From an uncultured Clostridia bacterium (GTDB taxonomy: Bacteria; Bacillota; Clostridia; Oscillospirales; Ruminococcaceae): a stretch of 64,000 bases of DNA. The DNA is taken from the NCBI GenBank assembly GCA_947589185.1, contig CANQCK010000005.1, positions 48,837 through 112,836 of the forward strand, written 5' to 3'. The translations under genes and the position numbers were made by a program. The first letter of the stretch is position 1. Every line of letters begins with the position of its first letter. The notes beneath the pieces are model-generated. The model was not told the DNA's origin and did not search any database. It worked only from the letters and a program-made list of their open reading frames with translations. Shown here piece after piece: positions 27,320 through 37,047 of this stretch.

Positions 27320-28228
27320 ATGGCTAGAAAAAAAGTTTTAGCAGCCGACGGCGTTGACGTTCAGGAGGCTGTCACTATAGAAAAGCCTGAATCACGATTT
27401 AAAGCGATGTGGGATACGCTTAAGAAAAACAAAGCGGCTTTGTTCGGTCTGTTTGTTATCATTGTTCTGGTTATAATTGCGATCATAGGACCTTACATAA
27501 CGCCTTATGACCCTAATGCTCAGGTTATGAGCGAAGCATATCAAAAACCGTCGGCAACACACTGGTTCGGCACTGACAATCTGGGAAGAGATATTTTCAG
27601 CCGTATAATTGTCGGAACGAGGGTGTCTCTGTTTGTAGGTATTGCTGCGGTTGCTATGTCGCTTCTTATCGGAACGATTCTCGGTTCAATTGCGGGTTAC
27701 TTCGGGGGAAAGATAGACGCCGTTATTATGAGAATTATGGATATGATGCTTTCAATTCCGTCAATATTGCTTGCTATTACGCTTATGGCGGCTTTGGGTA
27801 AGGGAATTGACAAGGCTATTATCGCTATCGGCGTTGTTTCTATTCCTGAATACGCAAGAATTATTAGAAGTTCGATTTTGTCTACAAAAGAAAATGACTA
27901 TGTCGCTGCGGCAAAGGTTTTGGGAAACAGCGATAGGAGAATCATATTCCATCACATTATACCTAACGTAGTTTCATCGATTGTAGTAAGAGCTACTCTG
28001 GGAATTTCAACGGCTATTCTTGATACTGCTGCTTTGGGATTCTTAGGTCTGGGCGTTCAGCCGCCGACAGCTGAATGGGGAGATATGTTAGGACGTGTAA
28101 GAAGTATGATTTTAGTATATCCTTATATGCTTATATTCCCCGGACTTGCTATAACACTTGCGGTGCTTGCGTTTAACCTGTTCGGTGACGGATTGAGAGA
28201 CGCTCTTGATCCTAAGTCAAGAAGTTAG
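27320..28228 (+). CDS. Peptide ABC transporter permease, DppC type
   Basis: A 302-residue permease. A cytoplasmic head is followed by the family's first helix and the 'GTDNLGRDIFSRIIVGTRVS' hallmark near residue 90, and the EAA-like loop AAAKVLGNSDRRIIFHHIIP near 200. RBS GAGAGGAG. It forms the channel with the DppB-type protein; two ATPases follow. Confidence 0.93.
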   Translation: MARKKVLAADGVDVQEAVTIEKPESRFKAMWDTLKKNKAALFGLFVIIVLVIIAIIGPYITPYDPNAQVMSEAYQKPSATHWFGTDNLGRDIFSRIIVGTRVSLFVGIAAVAMSLLIGTILGSIAGYFGGKIDAVIMRIMDMMLSIPSILLAITLMAALGKGIDKAIIAIGVVSIPEYARIIRSSILSTKENDYVAAAKVLGNSDRRIIFHHIIPNVVSSIVVRATLGISTAILDTAALGFLGLGVQPPTAEWGDMLGRVRSMILVYPYMLIFPGLAITLAVLAFNLFGDGLRDALDPKSRS

Positions 28229-28239
28229 GAGGTTGCGGG

Positions 28240-29214
28240 ATGTTATTAGAAGTTGAGAATTTAAAAACGGAATTTAAGGTCAAAAGAGGAACGGTCAAGG
28301 CTGTAAACAATGTCAGCTTTGGCGTTGAAAAGGGCGAGATACTGGCTATCGTAGGCGAATCAGGCTCCGGAAAGAGTGTTTCTTCGCTGTCTGTTATGGG
28401 GCTTATCCGAGACCCGGGTAAGGTAACCGGCGGAAGGATAATGTTCCACGGTGAGAATCTGGTTGATAAGACCAAAAAGGAAATGAACAAAATCAGGGGA
28501 GATAAGATCTCGATGATTTTCCAAGAGCCTATGACCTCTTTAAACCCTGTTTATAAAATAGGCGATCAGATTATGGAATCAATACTGACGCACACAGATT
28601 TGTCAAAGGCGGAAGCCAGAAAAACTGCAATAAAAATGCTTGATTTAGTCGGCATACCGTCTCCCGAGCAGAGAATGGAGGACTATCCGCATCAGATGAG
28701 CGGAGGAATGCGTCAGAGAGTTATGATTGCTATGGCACTTTCGTGCAATCCTGAGGTTTTGATTGCCGACGAACCTACAACTGCTCTTGATGTTACAATT
28801 CAGGCACAGATTTTAGAGCTTATTGACAAGCTGAGAAATAAAATAGGTATGGCGGTTTTGCTTATTACTCACGATTTGGGAGTAGTTGCTGAAACTGCTG
28901 ACAGAGTTGTTGTAATGTACTGCGGAAGAATTGTTGAGCAGGCAGACGTTAAGGACATATTCACAGATCCGCTTCATCCTTATACAAAGGGCTTGCTTGA
29001 GTCTATACCTCGAATGGAAGAGGATAAAGACAGGCTGTTTATGATAAAAGGAGTTGTTCCCGACCCGACTAAGCTGCCGAAGGGATGTTCTTTTGCAGAC
29101 AGATGCGACAATTGTATGGAAAAATGCAAGGAGCATATGCCTGCACTTGTAGATGTGAACGGAAGAAAGGTAAGATGCTTTTTACACAGTGATGAAGAGG
29201 AGGCTGATGTTTAA
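28240..29214 (+). CDS. Peptide ABC transporter ATPase, DppD/OppD type
   Basis: A 324-residue cytoplasmic ATPase with Walker A GESGSGKSV, signature MSGGMRQR, Walker B VLIADEPTTALD, switch His in ITHDLGVV, and the OppD/DppD C-terminal domain with a four-Cys cluster (about 283-315: KGCSFADRCDNCMEKC and later CF) that binds an iron-sulfur cluster in relatives. Start has GGAGG. Stop TAATG overlaps the next start. Confidence 0.95.
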   Translation: MLLEVENLKTEFKVKRGTVKAVNNVSFGVEKGEILAIVGESGSGKSVSSLSVMGLIRDPGKVTGGRIMFHGENLVDKTKKEMNKIRGDKISMIFQEPMTSLNPVYKIGDQIMESILTHTDLSKAEARKTAIKMLDLVGIPSPEQRMEDYPHQMSGGMRQRVMIAMALSCNPEVLIADEPTTALDVTIQAQILELIDKLRNKIGMAVLLITHDLGVVAETADRVVVMYCGRIVEQADVKDIFTDPLHPYTKGLLESIPRMEEDKDRLFMIKGVVPDPTKLPKGCSFADRCDNCMEKCKEHMPALVDVNGRKVRCFLHSDEEEADV

Positions 29215-30191
29215 TGGAAAATAAAGAAGTTCTTTTAGAGGTTCAGAACTTATCGAAGTTCTTTACTGTAAATACCAGCTTTTTCGGAAAGCCTATAGAT
29301 GTTTTAAAGGCTGTTGACGACGTTTCGTTCAAAATATACAAGGGCGAGGCATTCGGTCTTGTAGGAGAGTCAGGCTGCGGAAAATCAACTATCGGAAAAA
29401 TGCTTGTAAATCTCTATACGCCGACAAGCGGAAAAATTATTTACGACGGCGTTGAGCTTACAGCGTTAAAGCAAAAGGAAAGAAGAAAATATTGCAGGGA
29501 AATTCAGCTTATTTTCCAAGACCCTTATGCTTCATTAAACCCTAAGATGACAGTCGGCGATATTATAGCAGAACCGATAATTATAAATAAAATTCTGCCT
29601 AAGAACGAGGTTGAGAAAAGAGTAAACTATCTGCTTGACTGCGTTGGACTTGCAAACCACCAGAGAAACAGGTATCCTCACGAGTTTTCAGGAGGACAAA
29701 GACAGAGAGTTGGTATTGCAAGGGCTTTGGCTGTTAATCCAAAGCTGATAGTTTGCGACGAGCCTGTTTCAGCTCTGGACGTTTCTATTCAGGCACAGGT
29801 ATTAAATCTTCTTGACGACTTAAAGGACGAATTTGGTCTTACATATTTGTTTATTGCTCACGGTCTTAATGTTGTCAAGCATATAAGCGACAGAGTAGGC
29901 GTTATGTATTTGGGCAAGCTGATGGAGATAGCAGAGAAAAACGAGCTTTACAACAATCCGCTCAATCCTTATACGCAGGCACTTTTATCGGCAATTCCGT
30001 CTGTGGATATTACACACAAGAAGGAAAGAATAATCTTAAAGGGCGATGTTCCTACGCCTATAAATCCGCCTGACGGATGCAGATTTGCGTCACGATGCTT
30101 TAAGGCTGAGGAAAAATGCAATGAGCATTGTCCGCAGCTTGCAGATATAGGAGACGGACATTTTGTTGCCTGTGATTTTTGCGGTAAATAG
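29214..30191 (+). CDS. Peptide ABC transporter ATPase, DppF/OppF type
   Basis: A 325-residue ATPase partner of the preceding one: Walker A GESGCGKST, signature FSGGQRQR, Walker B LIVCDEPVSALD, switch His in IAHGLNVV (Gly where Asp is usual), and the C-terminal Cys-rich domain (GCRFASRCFKAEEKC). Coupled by TAATG overlap. Confidence 0.95.
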   Translation: MENKEVLLEVQNLSKFFTVNTSFFGKPIDVLKAVDDVSFKIYKGEAFGLVGESGCGKSTIGKMLVNLYTPTSGKIIYDGVELTALKQKERRKYCREIQLIFQDPYASLNPKMTVGDIIAEPIIINKILPKNEVEKRVNYLLDCVGLANHQRNRYPHEFSGGQRQRVGIARALAVNPKLIVCDEPVSALDVSIQAQVLNLLDDLKDEFGLTYLFIAHGLNVVKHISDRVGVMYLGKLMEIAEKNELYNNPLNPYTQALLSAIPSVDITHKKERIILKGDVPTPINPPDGCRFASRCFKAEEKCNEHCPQLADIGDGHFVACDFCGK

Positions 30192-30214
30192 AAATTAAAG
30201 AGAGAAGAATATAT

Positions 30215-31291
30215 TTGAAATCAAACAGACTTAACAGAGTGATTTTAAAACTCAAAGAAAACGGCATTTCACAGATGCTGATAAGCGATCCTGCGTCAAT
30301 TTTCTACCTTACGGGAAAGATGATAGATCCCGGTGAGAGATTTTTTGCTTTGCTCGTTAATGATAACGGCGAGAATGAAATTTTTATCAACTCTCTTTTT
30401 ACTGTTCCTGAGGAGCTGGGAGTGAAAAAGGTGTGGTTTGGCGACGAGGACGATCCTTGCGAGATAGTCTCTCGGTATATTGACAGGGATAAAACTCTCG
30501 GAGTGGATAAAAATCTGTCTGCGAGGTTTTTGTTAAGGCTTATGGAGCTTGGAAGTGCTTTAGATTATAAGAACACATCTGTCTGTGTTGATACTGTTAG
30601 AGCCTGCAAGGATAGTGAAGAAATAGCCCTTATGAGAGAGGCGTCGAGGGTAAACGACGAGGCTATGCGTGAGCTGAAAACACGTATAAGAGCAGGTATG
30701 ACCGAACGGGAGTTAGCGTCGCAGTTAAAGGATATTTACGCTTCAATGGGTGCTTATGGGTATTCATTTGACCCTCTGGTCGGCTTTGGGAAATGTGCTG
30801 CTATCGGTCATTATGAGGCAGGTAATAACACGCTTTGCGAGGGCGACTGTATTCTTATAGATATGGGCTGTGTAAAGGACGGGTATTGCTCGGATATGAC
30901 AAGGACATTCTTTTATAAGAATGTCAGCGATGAGCATAAAAAGGTCTATGAAACTGTTCTTAAAGCTCAGAAAGCCGCTGAAAGTATGATAAAACCCGGA
31001 GTTCGGTTCTGCGATATTGACAAAACAGCAAGAGATATTATTGAGCAGGCAGGTTACGGAGATAAATTCACCCACCGTTTGGGACATTCTATAGGGATAG
31101 AATGTCATGAGTACGGCGATGTATCTTCGGTTAATGAAAATACCGTCGAGGAGGGAATGATTTTTTCTATTGAGCCCGGCATATACATTGATGGAGATGT
31201 CGGTGTGAGGATTGAAGACTTGGTTCTTGTAACTCGAGACGGAGTAGAAATTCTTAATCATTACAGTAAGGAACTCGAGATAGTGGATTGA
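30215..31291 (+). CDS. Xaa-Pro peptidase (M24B)
   Basis: A 358-residue metallopeptidase that frees N-terminal residues ahead of proline. Creatinase-like N-terminal domain (1-130), then the pita-bread fold with the five metal ligands visible: Asp in LIDMGC and in CSDMTRTFF, His in HRLGHSIGIECHEYG, Glu in IEPGIY and in VRIEDLVLV. TTG start at 30215 preceded by AGAGAGAAG. It lies 23 bases after the peptide transporter, so imported peptides are probably its substrate. Confidence 0.93.
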   Translation: MKSNRLNRVILKLKENGISQMLISDPASIFYLTGKMIDPGERFFALLVNDNGENEIFINSLFTVPEELGVKKVWFGDEDDPCEIVSRYIDRDKTLGVDKNLSARFLLRLMELGSALDYKNTSVCVDTVRACKDSEEIALMREASRVNDEAMRELKTRIRAGMTERELASQLKDIYASMGAYGYSFDPLVGFGKCAAIGHYEAGNNTLCEGDCILIDMGCVKDGYCSDMTRTFFYKNVSDEHKKVYETVLKAQKAAESMIKPGVRFCDIDKTARDIIEQAGYGDKFTHRLGHSIGIECHEYGDVSSVNENTVEEGMIFSIEPGIYIDGDVGVRIEDLVLVTRDGVEILNHYSKELEIVD

Positions 31292-31306
31292 CATTTATAA
31301 ATTATA

Positions 31307-31335
31307 GAGGGCAAGTGGTTCTTGCTCTCGTTTTT
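31307..31335 (+). terminator. Terminator between the two peptidase genes
   Basis: GAGGGCAAG / CTTGCTCTC (one G-U pair) followed by GTTTTT. It would end or reduce transcription before the dipeptidase gene, which starts 21 bases later and has no clear promoter of its own, so read-through is likely. Confidence 0.75.
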
Positions 31336-31355
31336 ACATAGAGAGGTTAACTTTT

Positions 31356-32795
31356 ATGACTAATAAAGAACTAAAAGCGTTTAGAGACAGTGTTTGGGAA
31401 TACCTTAATGAAAACAGGCAGGAGATGTTTAAAACTCTTGCAAGACTTGTTGAGATAGAGAGTGTTCTCGGCAAAAAGGATCTCCAGAGCAACAAGCCTT
31501 TCGGCGAAGGACCTGCAAAGGTTCTGGAAGCTGCGGAAGAGATACTTCACGACTTTGGATTCATTTCGCAAAATCATGAAAATTATATGGTTACATTTGA
31601 TTACGGCGGAGAGCAGGCAGATAAGCCGGAGCTCGGAATTATTGCACATTTAGATGTTGTACCAAAAGGTTCCGGCTGGACATATGAGCCTTTTAAGCTG
31701 ACAGTCAATGAAGAAGAGGGCAAGCTGTACGGCAGGGGAACGATCGACGATAAGGGTCCGGCTGTTGCCGTTATTTACGCTGTTAAGGCAATCAAGGATC
31801 TGGGCGTTAAGCTGAACAAGAAAGTCAGGGTTATGCTTGGGGCAAGCGAAGAAACAGGTATGGAGGATTTAAAGTACTATTCAAACAAGGTAGGGCTTCC
31901 TGACAAAATGCTTACACCTGACTCTTCTTTTCCTGTTGTAAATGTTGAAAAGGGCGTATCTCATATTATTATGGTTGGGAATTATAATAATAAAATAGAC
32001 GGTGCGGTTATTGAAAGTGTTTCGGGCGGAACGGTGATCAACGCTGTTCCTGACAGGGCATATGCGGTCGTAAAAGGAATTGAAAAGAGCGTAATTGACA
32101 AAACAATTTCAGAAATGCCTATGAACGTAAAATTTGCGACAGAGGAAACAGGCGGTAAGATCAAAATTACTTCATTCGGCAAATCTGCTCACGGTTCGTT
32201 GCCGGAGCTTGGAGAAAATGCAATAACTGCTCTGCTCAGACTTCTTACAGCTATTCCGTTTGACAAGGGCGGAGCATATGACTTAGTTTGCGAGCTTGCA
32301 AAGCTTTTCCCTTACGGAGAATATCACGGAGAGGCTCTTGATTTGTTCTGCGAAGACGACGTTTCGGGAAAAATCACAGAGGTATATAGTCTGATTGATA
32401 TAGGCGGGGGAAAGTATAAGGGCGGAATGGATATTCGCTTTCCTGTTTGCACAAGTCTTAAAGAAATTTATTCAAAGCTAGATGAGCATTTAGAAAAATT
32501 GGGTCAGACGTATGTAGATGATGACGCTATGGAGCCTCATTACGTTGAAGAAAATTCCGACTTTATACAGACGCTTTTAAAATCATATACAGAGCTTACC
32601 GGCTTAAAGGGTGTATGTCTGGCTGAGGGCGGAGCGACCTATCTTCACACAAGTAAAATGGGTGTGGGTTTCGGTGCGGAATTTCCGGGTGAAAACAACA
32701 ATATGCACGGTGCTGACGAACACATAAACATAAGCACATTTATGAATATAGCTAAAATATACGCAGACGTAATTTTTAAGCTGTGTGCGGAGTAA
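31356..32795 (+). CDS. Dipeptidase, PepV-like (M20)
   Basis: A 479-residue zinc dipeptidase. Metal and catalytic motifs: His/Asp in IAHLDVVPKG, Asp in GRGTIDDKGP, Glu pair in ASEETGMED, Asp in PDSSFPVV and His in MHGADEHINI near the end. The lid domain lies between about 190 and 370. RBS GAGAGG. It completes the peptide import and hydrolysis set. Confidence 0.93.
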   Translation: MTNKELKAFRDSVWEYLNENRQEMFKTLARLVEIESVLGKKDLQSNKPFGEGPAKVLEAAEEILHDFGFISQNHENYMVTFDYGGEQADKPELGIIAHLDVVPKGSGWTYEPFKLTVNEEEGKLYGRGTIDDKGPAVAVIYAVKAIKDLGVKLNKKVRVMLGASEETGMEDLKYYSNKVGLPDKMLTPDSSFPVVNVEKGVSHIIMVGNYNNKIDGAVIESVSGGTVINAVPDRAYAVVKGIEKSVIDKTISEMPMNVKFATEETGGKIKITSFGKSAHGSLPELGENAITALLRLLTAIPFDKGGAYDLVCELAKLFPYGEYHGEALDLFCEDDVSGKITEVYSLIDIGGGKYKGGMDIRFPVCTSLKEIYSKLDEHLEKLGQTYVDDDAMEPHYVEENSDFIQTLLKSYTELTGLKGVCLAEGGATYLHTSKMGVGFGAEFPGENNNMHGADEHINISTFMNIAKIYADVIFKLCAE

Positions 32796-32867
32796 TTAAT
32801 ATTGTATTTATGATATTACTGTACAAAATCAACTGAAATTTTTAACGCAGGAAAGATGGTAATTGGA

Positions 32868-33716
32868 ATGAAAATTGGAATTGTCGGACTTGGTCTTATA
32901 GGCGGTTCGCTGGCAAAGGCTATAAAGAAGAATACAGAATATATTTGCTTTGGTTATGATATAAACAGCAAAGTAATTGCTGATGCAATTCAGCAGGAAT
33001 CAATAGACGGGAGTTTTACTCCGAACCAGCTGTCCTCATTTGACTTAGTTATTCTGGGGCTTTATCCGGACGATACTATCAGTTTTATAGACGAGTATGC
33101 AGAACACTTCAAAAAAGGCGGAATTGTAATAGACACCTGCGGTGTTAAGGAAGAAATAATCAAAGCAGCTGACAAAAGACTCAATGATATTGGAGTATAT
33201 TTTATAGGCTGTCACCCGATGGCAGGAAGAGAGTTTTCAGGCTTTGAATACTCTCTTGACAATCTTTTTGAAAAAGCCAGCTTTATAATAACTCCTACAG
33301 AGAACACCAATCAAGAGGCTTTAGAAAGGCTTGAGAAATTCTCAAAGGAAATAGGATTTATCAAAAATGTAAAATCAACTCCGAAAAAGCATGATGAAAT
33401 AATTGCCTTTACATCTCAGCTTGCACATATTGTTTCCAGTGCATATGTAAAAAGCCCCTTGCTTTTGAAGCAGTCGGGCTTTTCGGCGGGCAGTTTTAAG
33501 GACCTGACCCGTGTCGCAAAGCTAAATGAGGATATGTGGACTACTCTATTTATGATGAACAGGTCTGCTCTTTTAGGGGAGATCGATCATATTATAGAAC
33601 ATTTGACCGAATACAAAACAGCACTTGAAAATGAGGATAGAAAAACTCTGCATAATTTGTTAAAGGACGGAAGAAAACTTAAAGAAAAGTCTAACGAGCT
33701 TAATGCTAAAAAGTAA
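32868..33716 (+). CDS. tyrA: Prephenate dehydrogenase
   Basis: A 282-residue NAD(P)-dependent enzyme of tyrosine synthesis (prephenate to 4-hydroxyphenylpyruvate). Nucleotide-binding motif GLGLIGGSLAKAI at residues 6-18; substrate-site signature GCHPMAGREFSGFEYS near 115; helical dimer domain with TSQLAHIVSSAY and SGFSAGSFKDLTRVA. No chorismate mutase or ACT domain. The start is ambiguous: ATG 32868 fits the family N-terminus MKIGIVG, while ATG 32856 follows AGGAAAG very closely. A terminator follows. Confidence 0.9.
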   Translation: MKIGIVGLGLIGGSLAKAIKKNTEYICFGYDINSKVIADAIQQESIDGSFTPNQLSSFDLVILGLYPDDTISFIDEYAEHFKKGGIVIDTCGVKEEIIKAADKRLNDIGVYFIGCHPMAGREFSGFEYSLDNLFEKASFIITPTENTNQEALERLEKFSKEIGFIKNVKSTPKKHDEIIAFTSQLAHIVSSAYVKSPLLLKQSGFSAGSFKDLTRVAKLNEDMWTTLFMMNRSALLGEIDHIIEHLTEYKTALENEDRKTLHNLLKDGRKLKEKSNELNAKK

Positions 33717-33781
33717 AAATCGGTGTGCAGACAAAACACAAGAAATCATAGCAATAAATTAGTCATAGTGAAATTATAAAA

Positions 33782-33816
33782 ATGTCCCCCGACTTTTAAG
33801 GCGAGGGACATCTTTT
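33782..33816 (+). terminator. Terminator of tyrA
   Basis: ATGTCCCCCG / CGAGGGACAT with one mismatch, followed by CTTTTATAT. Confidence 0.8.
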
Positions 33817-33947
33817 ATATATAGTAAATAAAAATTTGTTAATATTGAAATGTGCATTTAATAGTTTGGTAATATTTGTGCTTTACAATTAAAGTGAATT
33901 ATTATATAGCAAGTATTTCAAATTCAATTTACAAAGAGGTGCAAGTT

Positions 33948-35189
33948 ATGCAGCAGTATGGTTTAAGCAAATTAGATAAAAGACAAAACCGTACTCAAAT
34001 TCTCAGAATTTTAAAACAGCAGGGGCCTACATCGAGGATTGATATTGCAAATATGCTTGGACTTACAAGAGCTGCTGTTACTATTATTACAAATGAAATG
34101 ATAGCTCAGGGAGTTATACACGAAATTGGAGAATATCAGAACATTAATCAAAAAGCTCCGAGAGGCAGAAAGAAAATTCTTATTGACATAAATCAGAACT
34201 ATAAATTTGTTTTAGGCGTGCTTATTGATAATGATATGATAAGCGTAGGTATTTCGACTCTTTCAGGAGCGGTTTTGGATAAAAGAAGTCTTAATATAAA
34301 CAAAAACATAGTTTATCAGGGAATTGTGGATTTTATAATTGAGTCTATTAATTCTATATTATTGGATAACTGTTTGCAATTAGATGAAATATTGGGAATA
34401 GGATTTGCGGTATATCCCGGAATGTATAATAATGCTGCAGTTCAGATAACTGATAGCGGGGAACCTGATTATAAAATGCTTGCTGTTGATATATATGAAA
34501 GATTTAAGATCCCGTTGATATTTGATGATTCCATAAAGGGTATGGCAATGGCTAATATTGATTTTCACCCGGAAAGGAACCAAAACAGAAATGAAATTGC
34601 TTTTCTGAGATATGGCGAAAGTCTTCACTTTGTAGTTGCGGATTTAAGCGACAATATTGTTTCTTATGATAACAGAACTGACTTTGTTGACAATATCATA
34701 ATAGATCCGACAGATGTTAATAGTGACAAACCGATTAAAGGGTCTGTGAAAGAGGAATTAAGCCGCACGGGGATTTTTAAAAAAATTATTGAGGCTTATT
34801 CAGAGGAAAACACACCCATACTCTTTGAGCTTACTGAAGGCGATGTTAATAAAGTAAAAAACGAAACAATCAAATCTGCTGTATCGGGTGGAGATAAAAC
34901 TGTTTGTAAAATCGTTGAAAAAGCAGTAAAGCTTGGCTCTGTACTTATAAATAATTTATACTATTCTACTGCTCCGCAGAGAATCGTTCTGCACAATCTG
35001 GGATTAACTAATGAAGAGTTTGATAACATCAAAAAAGAAATTGCAAATGTTGTCGGTGAAGAAGTAGCTTCAAAGTTGGATATGAGTATAATAGATAAAA
35101 AGCATGGATTTTTGTCGGGATGTGCAATAGCTATTAGAGAGCTATTCTTTACAAGAGGCGGATATGATTCGTCAGAAAAGAATAAATAA
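33948..35189 (+). CDS. ROK-family (NagC/XylR-like) transcriptional regulator
   Basis: A 413-residue regulator. Residues 10-75 hold a winged helix-turn-helix (RTQILRILKQQGPTSRIDIANMLGLTRAAVTIITNEMI); the rest has the ROK/actin-like fold (FVLGVLIDNDMISVGISTLSGAVLDKR; GIGFAVYPG; GMAMANI). The usual ROK zinc Cys/His cluster is not evident, which may mean loss of sugar-kinase-like ligand binding. Start 33948 follows GAGGTG. It is flanked by a terminator on each side, so it is a single-gene unit; target unknown, perhaps sugar-use genes. Confidence 0.88.
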   Translation: MQQYGLSKLDKRQNRTQILRILKQQGPTSRIDIANMLGLTRAAVTIITNEMIAQGVIHEIGEYQNINQKAPRGRKKILIDINQNYKFVLGVLIDNDMISVGISTLSGAVLDKRSLNINKNIVYQGIVDFIIESINSILLDNCLQLDEILGIGFAVYPGMYNNAAVQITDSGEPDYKMLAVDIYERFKIPLIFDDSIKGMAMANIDFHPERNQNRNEIAFLRYGESLHFVVADLSDNIVSYDNRTDFVDNIIIDPTDVNSDKPIKGSVKEELSRTGIFKKIIEAYSEENTPILFELTEGDVNKVKNETIKSAVSGGDKTVCKIVEKAVKLGSVLINNLYYSTAPQRIVLHNLGLTNEEFDNIKKEIANVVGEEVASKLDMSIIDKKHGFLSGCAIAIRELFFTRGGYDSSEKNK

Positions 35190-35232
35190 GATTGTAAATT
35201 ACATATTCAGAACTTATACAGAAAAAGAAGTA

Positions 35233-35265
35233 AAACCGCTGAACCATTCGGCTCGGCGGTTTTTG
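35233..35265 (+). terminator. Terminator of the ROK-type gene
   Basis: AAACCGC / GCGGTTT with an inner imperfect stem, followed by TTTTG; reads also as a weaker terminator for the convergent gene. Confidence 0.75.
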
Positions 35266-35286
35266 TGTGTGATTTTGTAATAGATA

Positions 35287-35538
35287 TTAAAGAATCATAT
35301 CTTCGTCAATATCGTCATCAAGTTCTTCGCCGTTTAATATTGCACGAAGCGATTCTACTTCTTCTTCAGTTAGAGTAACTCCCTTTCCCATTCGTGTGTG
35401 ATCCGGACTCCATTCTCTTAAATCGTATTTGGGCTCTCTTTCGTTCCAGGAAATCATATTAAGTTCCTTTGTCCAGCCTTTGGCGTTTGTGGACAATACG
35501 CCAAGCTCTTTTGTGATTTCAAATTTCAGTTCTGCCAT
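35287..35538 (-). CDS. PC4/YdbC-like single-strand nucleic-acid-binding protein
   Basis: An 83-residue protein closely resembling YdbC of Lactococcus, a bacterial homologue of the eukaryotic coactivator PC4: LGVLSTNAKGWTKELN, ISWNEREPKYDLREW and MGKGVTLTEEEVESL are the diagnostic strands and helix. These proteins dimerise and bind single-stranded DNA. An acidic tail (EELDDDIDEDM) follows. Start ATG 35538 has GGAGG 8 bases upstream. It lies 18 bases after the flippase gene on the same strand and is probably in its transcript. Confidence 0.85.
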   Translation of the reverse strand: MAELKFEITKELGVLSTNAKGWTKELNMISWNEREPKYDLREWSPDHTRMGKGVTLTEEEVESLRAILNGEELDDDIDEDMIL

Positions 35539-35556
35539 TTGTGTAACCTCCAATAT

Positions 35557-37014
35557 TTATTTTATGAAAGGTAAAAACCTCAATACCTTTTGCGGTAATA
35601 CGGTTTTTGCAACCTTGAACACACTTTTATAATTAAGTAAAAATATTACCATAAATAATATGAGAAGAAATGTGTACTTAATATATGCGTTTGCGATATA
35701 ATTTGAAAGCGTCATAAGAATCAGCAACACACAGTTTGTAACGAGCTTTCTCACACCGAGATCAAACTTTTGATATTTCTGCGTATCAACTGCTCTTATT
35801 ATAAATACCGCTAAATATGATGCGAGTGTAGAAATTGCAGCGGCGTAAAGTCCTATTACGGGAATAAGAGTTATGTTTATTACAACATTTATCACTCCTG
35901 CAATCAGGCTTGTCACAAGCGAACGCACAGATTTTTGTGCAACTGAATAAATTGTTCCGAAGAATGTTACATAACAGGTAAATATCGTTGCAAAAATTAG
36001 TATCGGTGCATAGTTTATTGATTCTCTGAATGCAGGACCTATCCAGATGTTTGTAACAGGAGTTACTACCAGAAGTATAAATGCTGACACTATATACAAA
36101 ACAGATTGATTCGAGTCAAAGACGTTTGTGTAAAACCGTTCCTGCTCGCCCGAGTCTTTTTCGGTTATTGCTGACATATTCCATGCCATTCCGAAAATCA
36201 TATATATTGTTGATACGATGTTAGGTATTTTATATGATGCTGAAAGTATTCCGTTTTTGTCCTGACCGAGAAAATAAGTAGCTAAAAATGAGTTTGACGA
36301 ATTGGTGATAAGCCACAAAAGCTGTGCGGGAATAAGCGGTATACAATATTTCAGCATTTGCTTCGCAAGTGTCCCGTCAAGCTTTTTGAAGCTTATATAC
36401 CTCCACAGTTTTGCTGCATATATAAGAAAGATTATTGACGCAAGGTCGGATATTATAATTGCAAGCAGATAGCCTGTAACTCCGATTTTTAATACAAGCA
36501 AAAACAGTATAGTCAATATAAGCGTGCTGAATGTGGTGAATATACTGCAAAAAGCGTATAGCTTTATCATTTCAAGTGCCCTTACAAAGTATGAATACAA
36601 CAGCTTGAGACTTGACGTTATTACGTAAATATACAGCAGTACAGTATAATTGTCAATAAACCTGTGAATAAAACTTGTTCCGCTTACAAACGGTATGATA
36701 ATGCCGAGCAGGACTAATCCGCCTATGTTTGCTGCATTTCCTATAGTAAATACACTTGCTTTGTCGTATGCCTTGTCAAGACCGTATCTTGTTATTGATT
36801 CGGAAACAGACAGCGAAACAATAGGTACAAGCCAGTTTGCCATCTGAATTATAACGTCGGTTATTCCGAACTCTGCGTCGGTCATAGCGTATGTATAGAT
36901 AGGCACTAGAAGCAGTACAAGTATTTTTGAACTGAACTGCCCAATGGCAAATATTATTGTGTTTGAAAAAAGCTTTTTGTAGCTGTTTTTAGATTTTTGT
37001 GTTCCCTCAGACAT
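35557..37014 (-). CDS. Polysaccharide flippase (Wzx/MurJ-like, MOP superfamily)
   Basis: A 485-residue membrane protein with about 12-14 transmembrane segments. The N-terminal NTIIFAIGQFSSKILVLLLVPIYTY, followed by DAEFGITDVIIQMANW, is the classic start of oligosaccharide repeat-unit flippases, which move undecaprenyl-linked glycans to the outside. No glycosyltransferase genes neighbour it here, so its glycan is unknown. A large structured repeat lies directly upstream. Confidence 0.88.
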   Translation of the reverse strand: MSEGTQKSKNSYKKLFSNTIIFAIGQFSSKILVLLLVPIYTYAMTDAEFGITDVIIQMANWLVPIVSLSVSESITRYGLDKAYDKASVFTIGNAANIGGLVLLGIIIPFVSGTSFIHRFIDNYTVLLYIYVITSSLKLLYSYFVRALEMIKLYAFCSIFTTFSTLILTILFLLVLKIGVTGYLLAIIISDLASIIFLIYAAKLWRYISFKKLDGTLAKQMLKYCIPLIPAQLLWLITNSSNSFLATYFLGQDKNGILSASYKIPNIVSTIYMIFGMAWNMSAITEKDSGEQERFYTNVFDSNQSVLYIVSAFILLVVTPVTNIWIGPAFRESINYAPILIFATIFTCYVTFFGTIYSVAQKSVRSLVTSLIAGVINVVINITLIPVIGLYAAAISTLASYLAVFIIRAVDTQKYQKFDLGVRKLVTNCVLLILMTLSNYIANAYIKYTFLLILFMVIFLLNYKSVFKVAKTVLPQKVLRFLPFIK

Positions 37015-37047
37015 AATTTCTTTGCCTTTCCGATTTTTAATAATAAC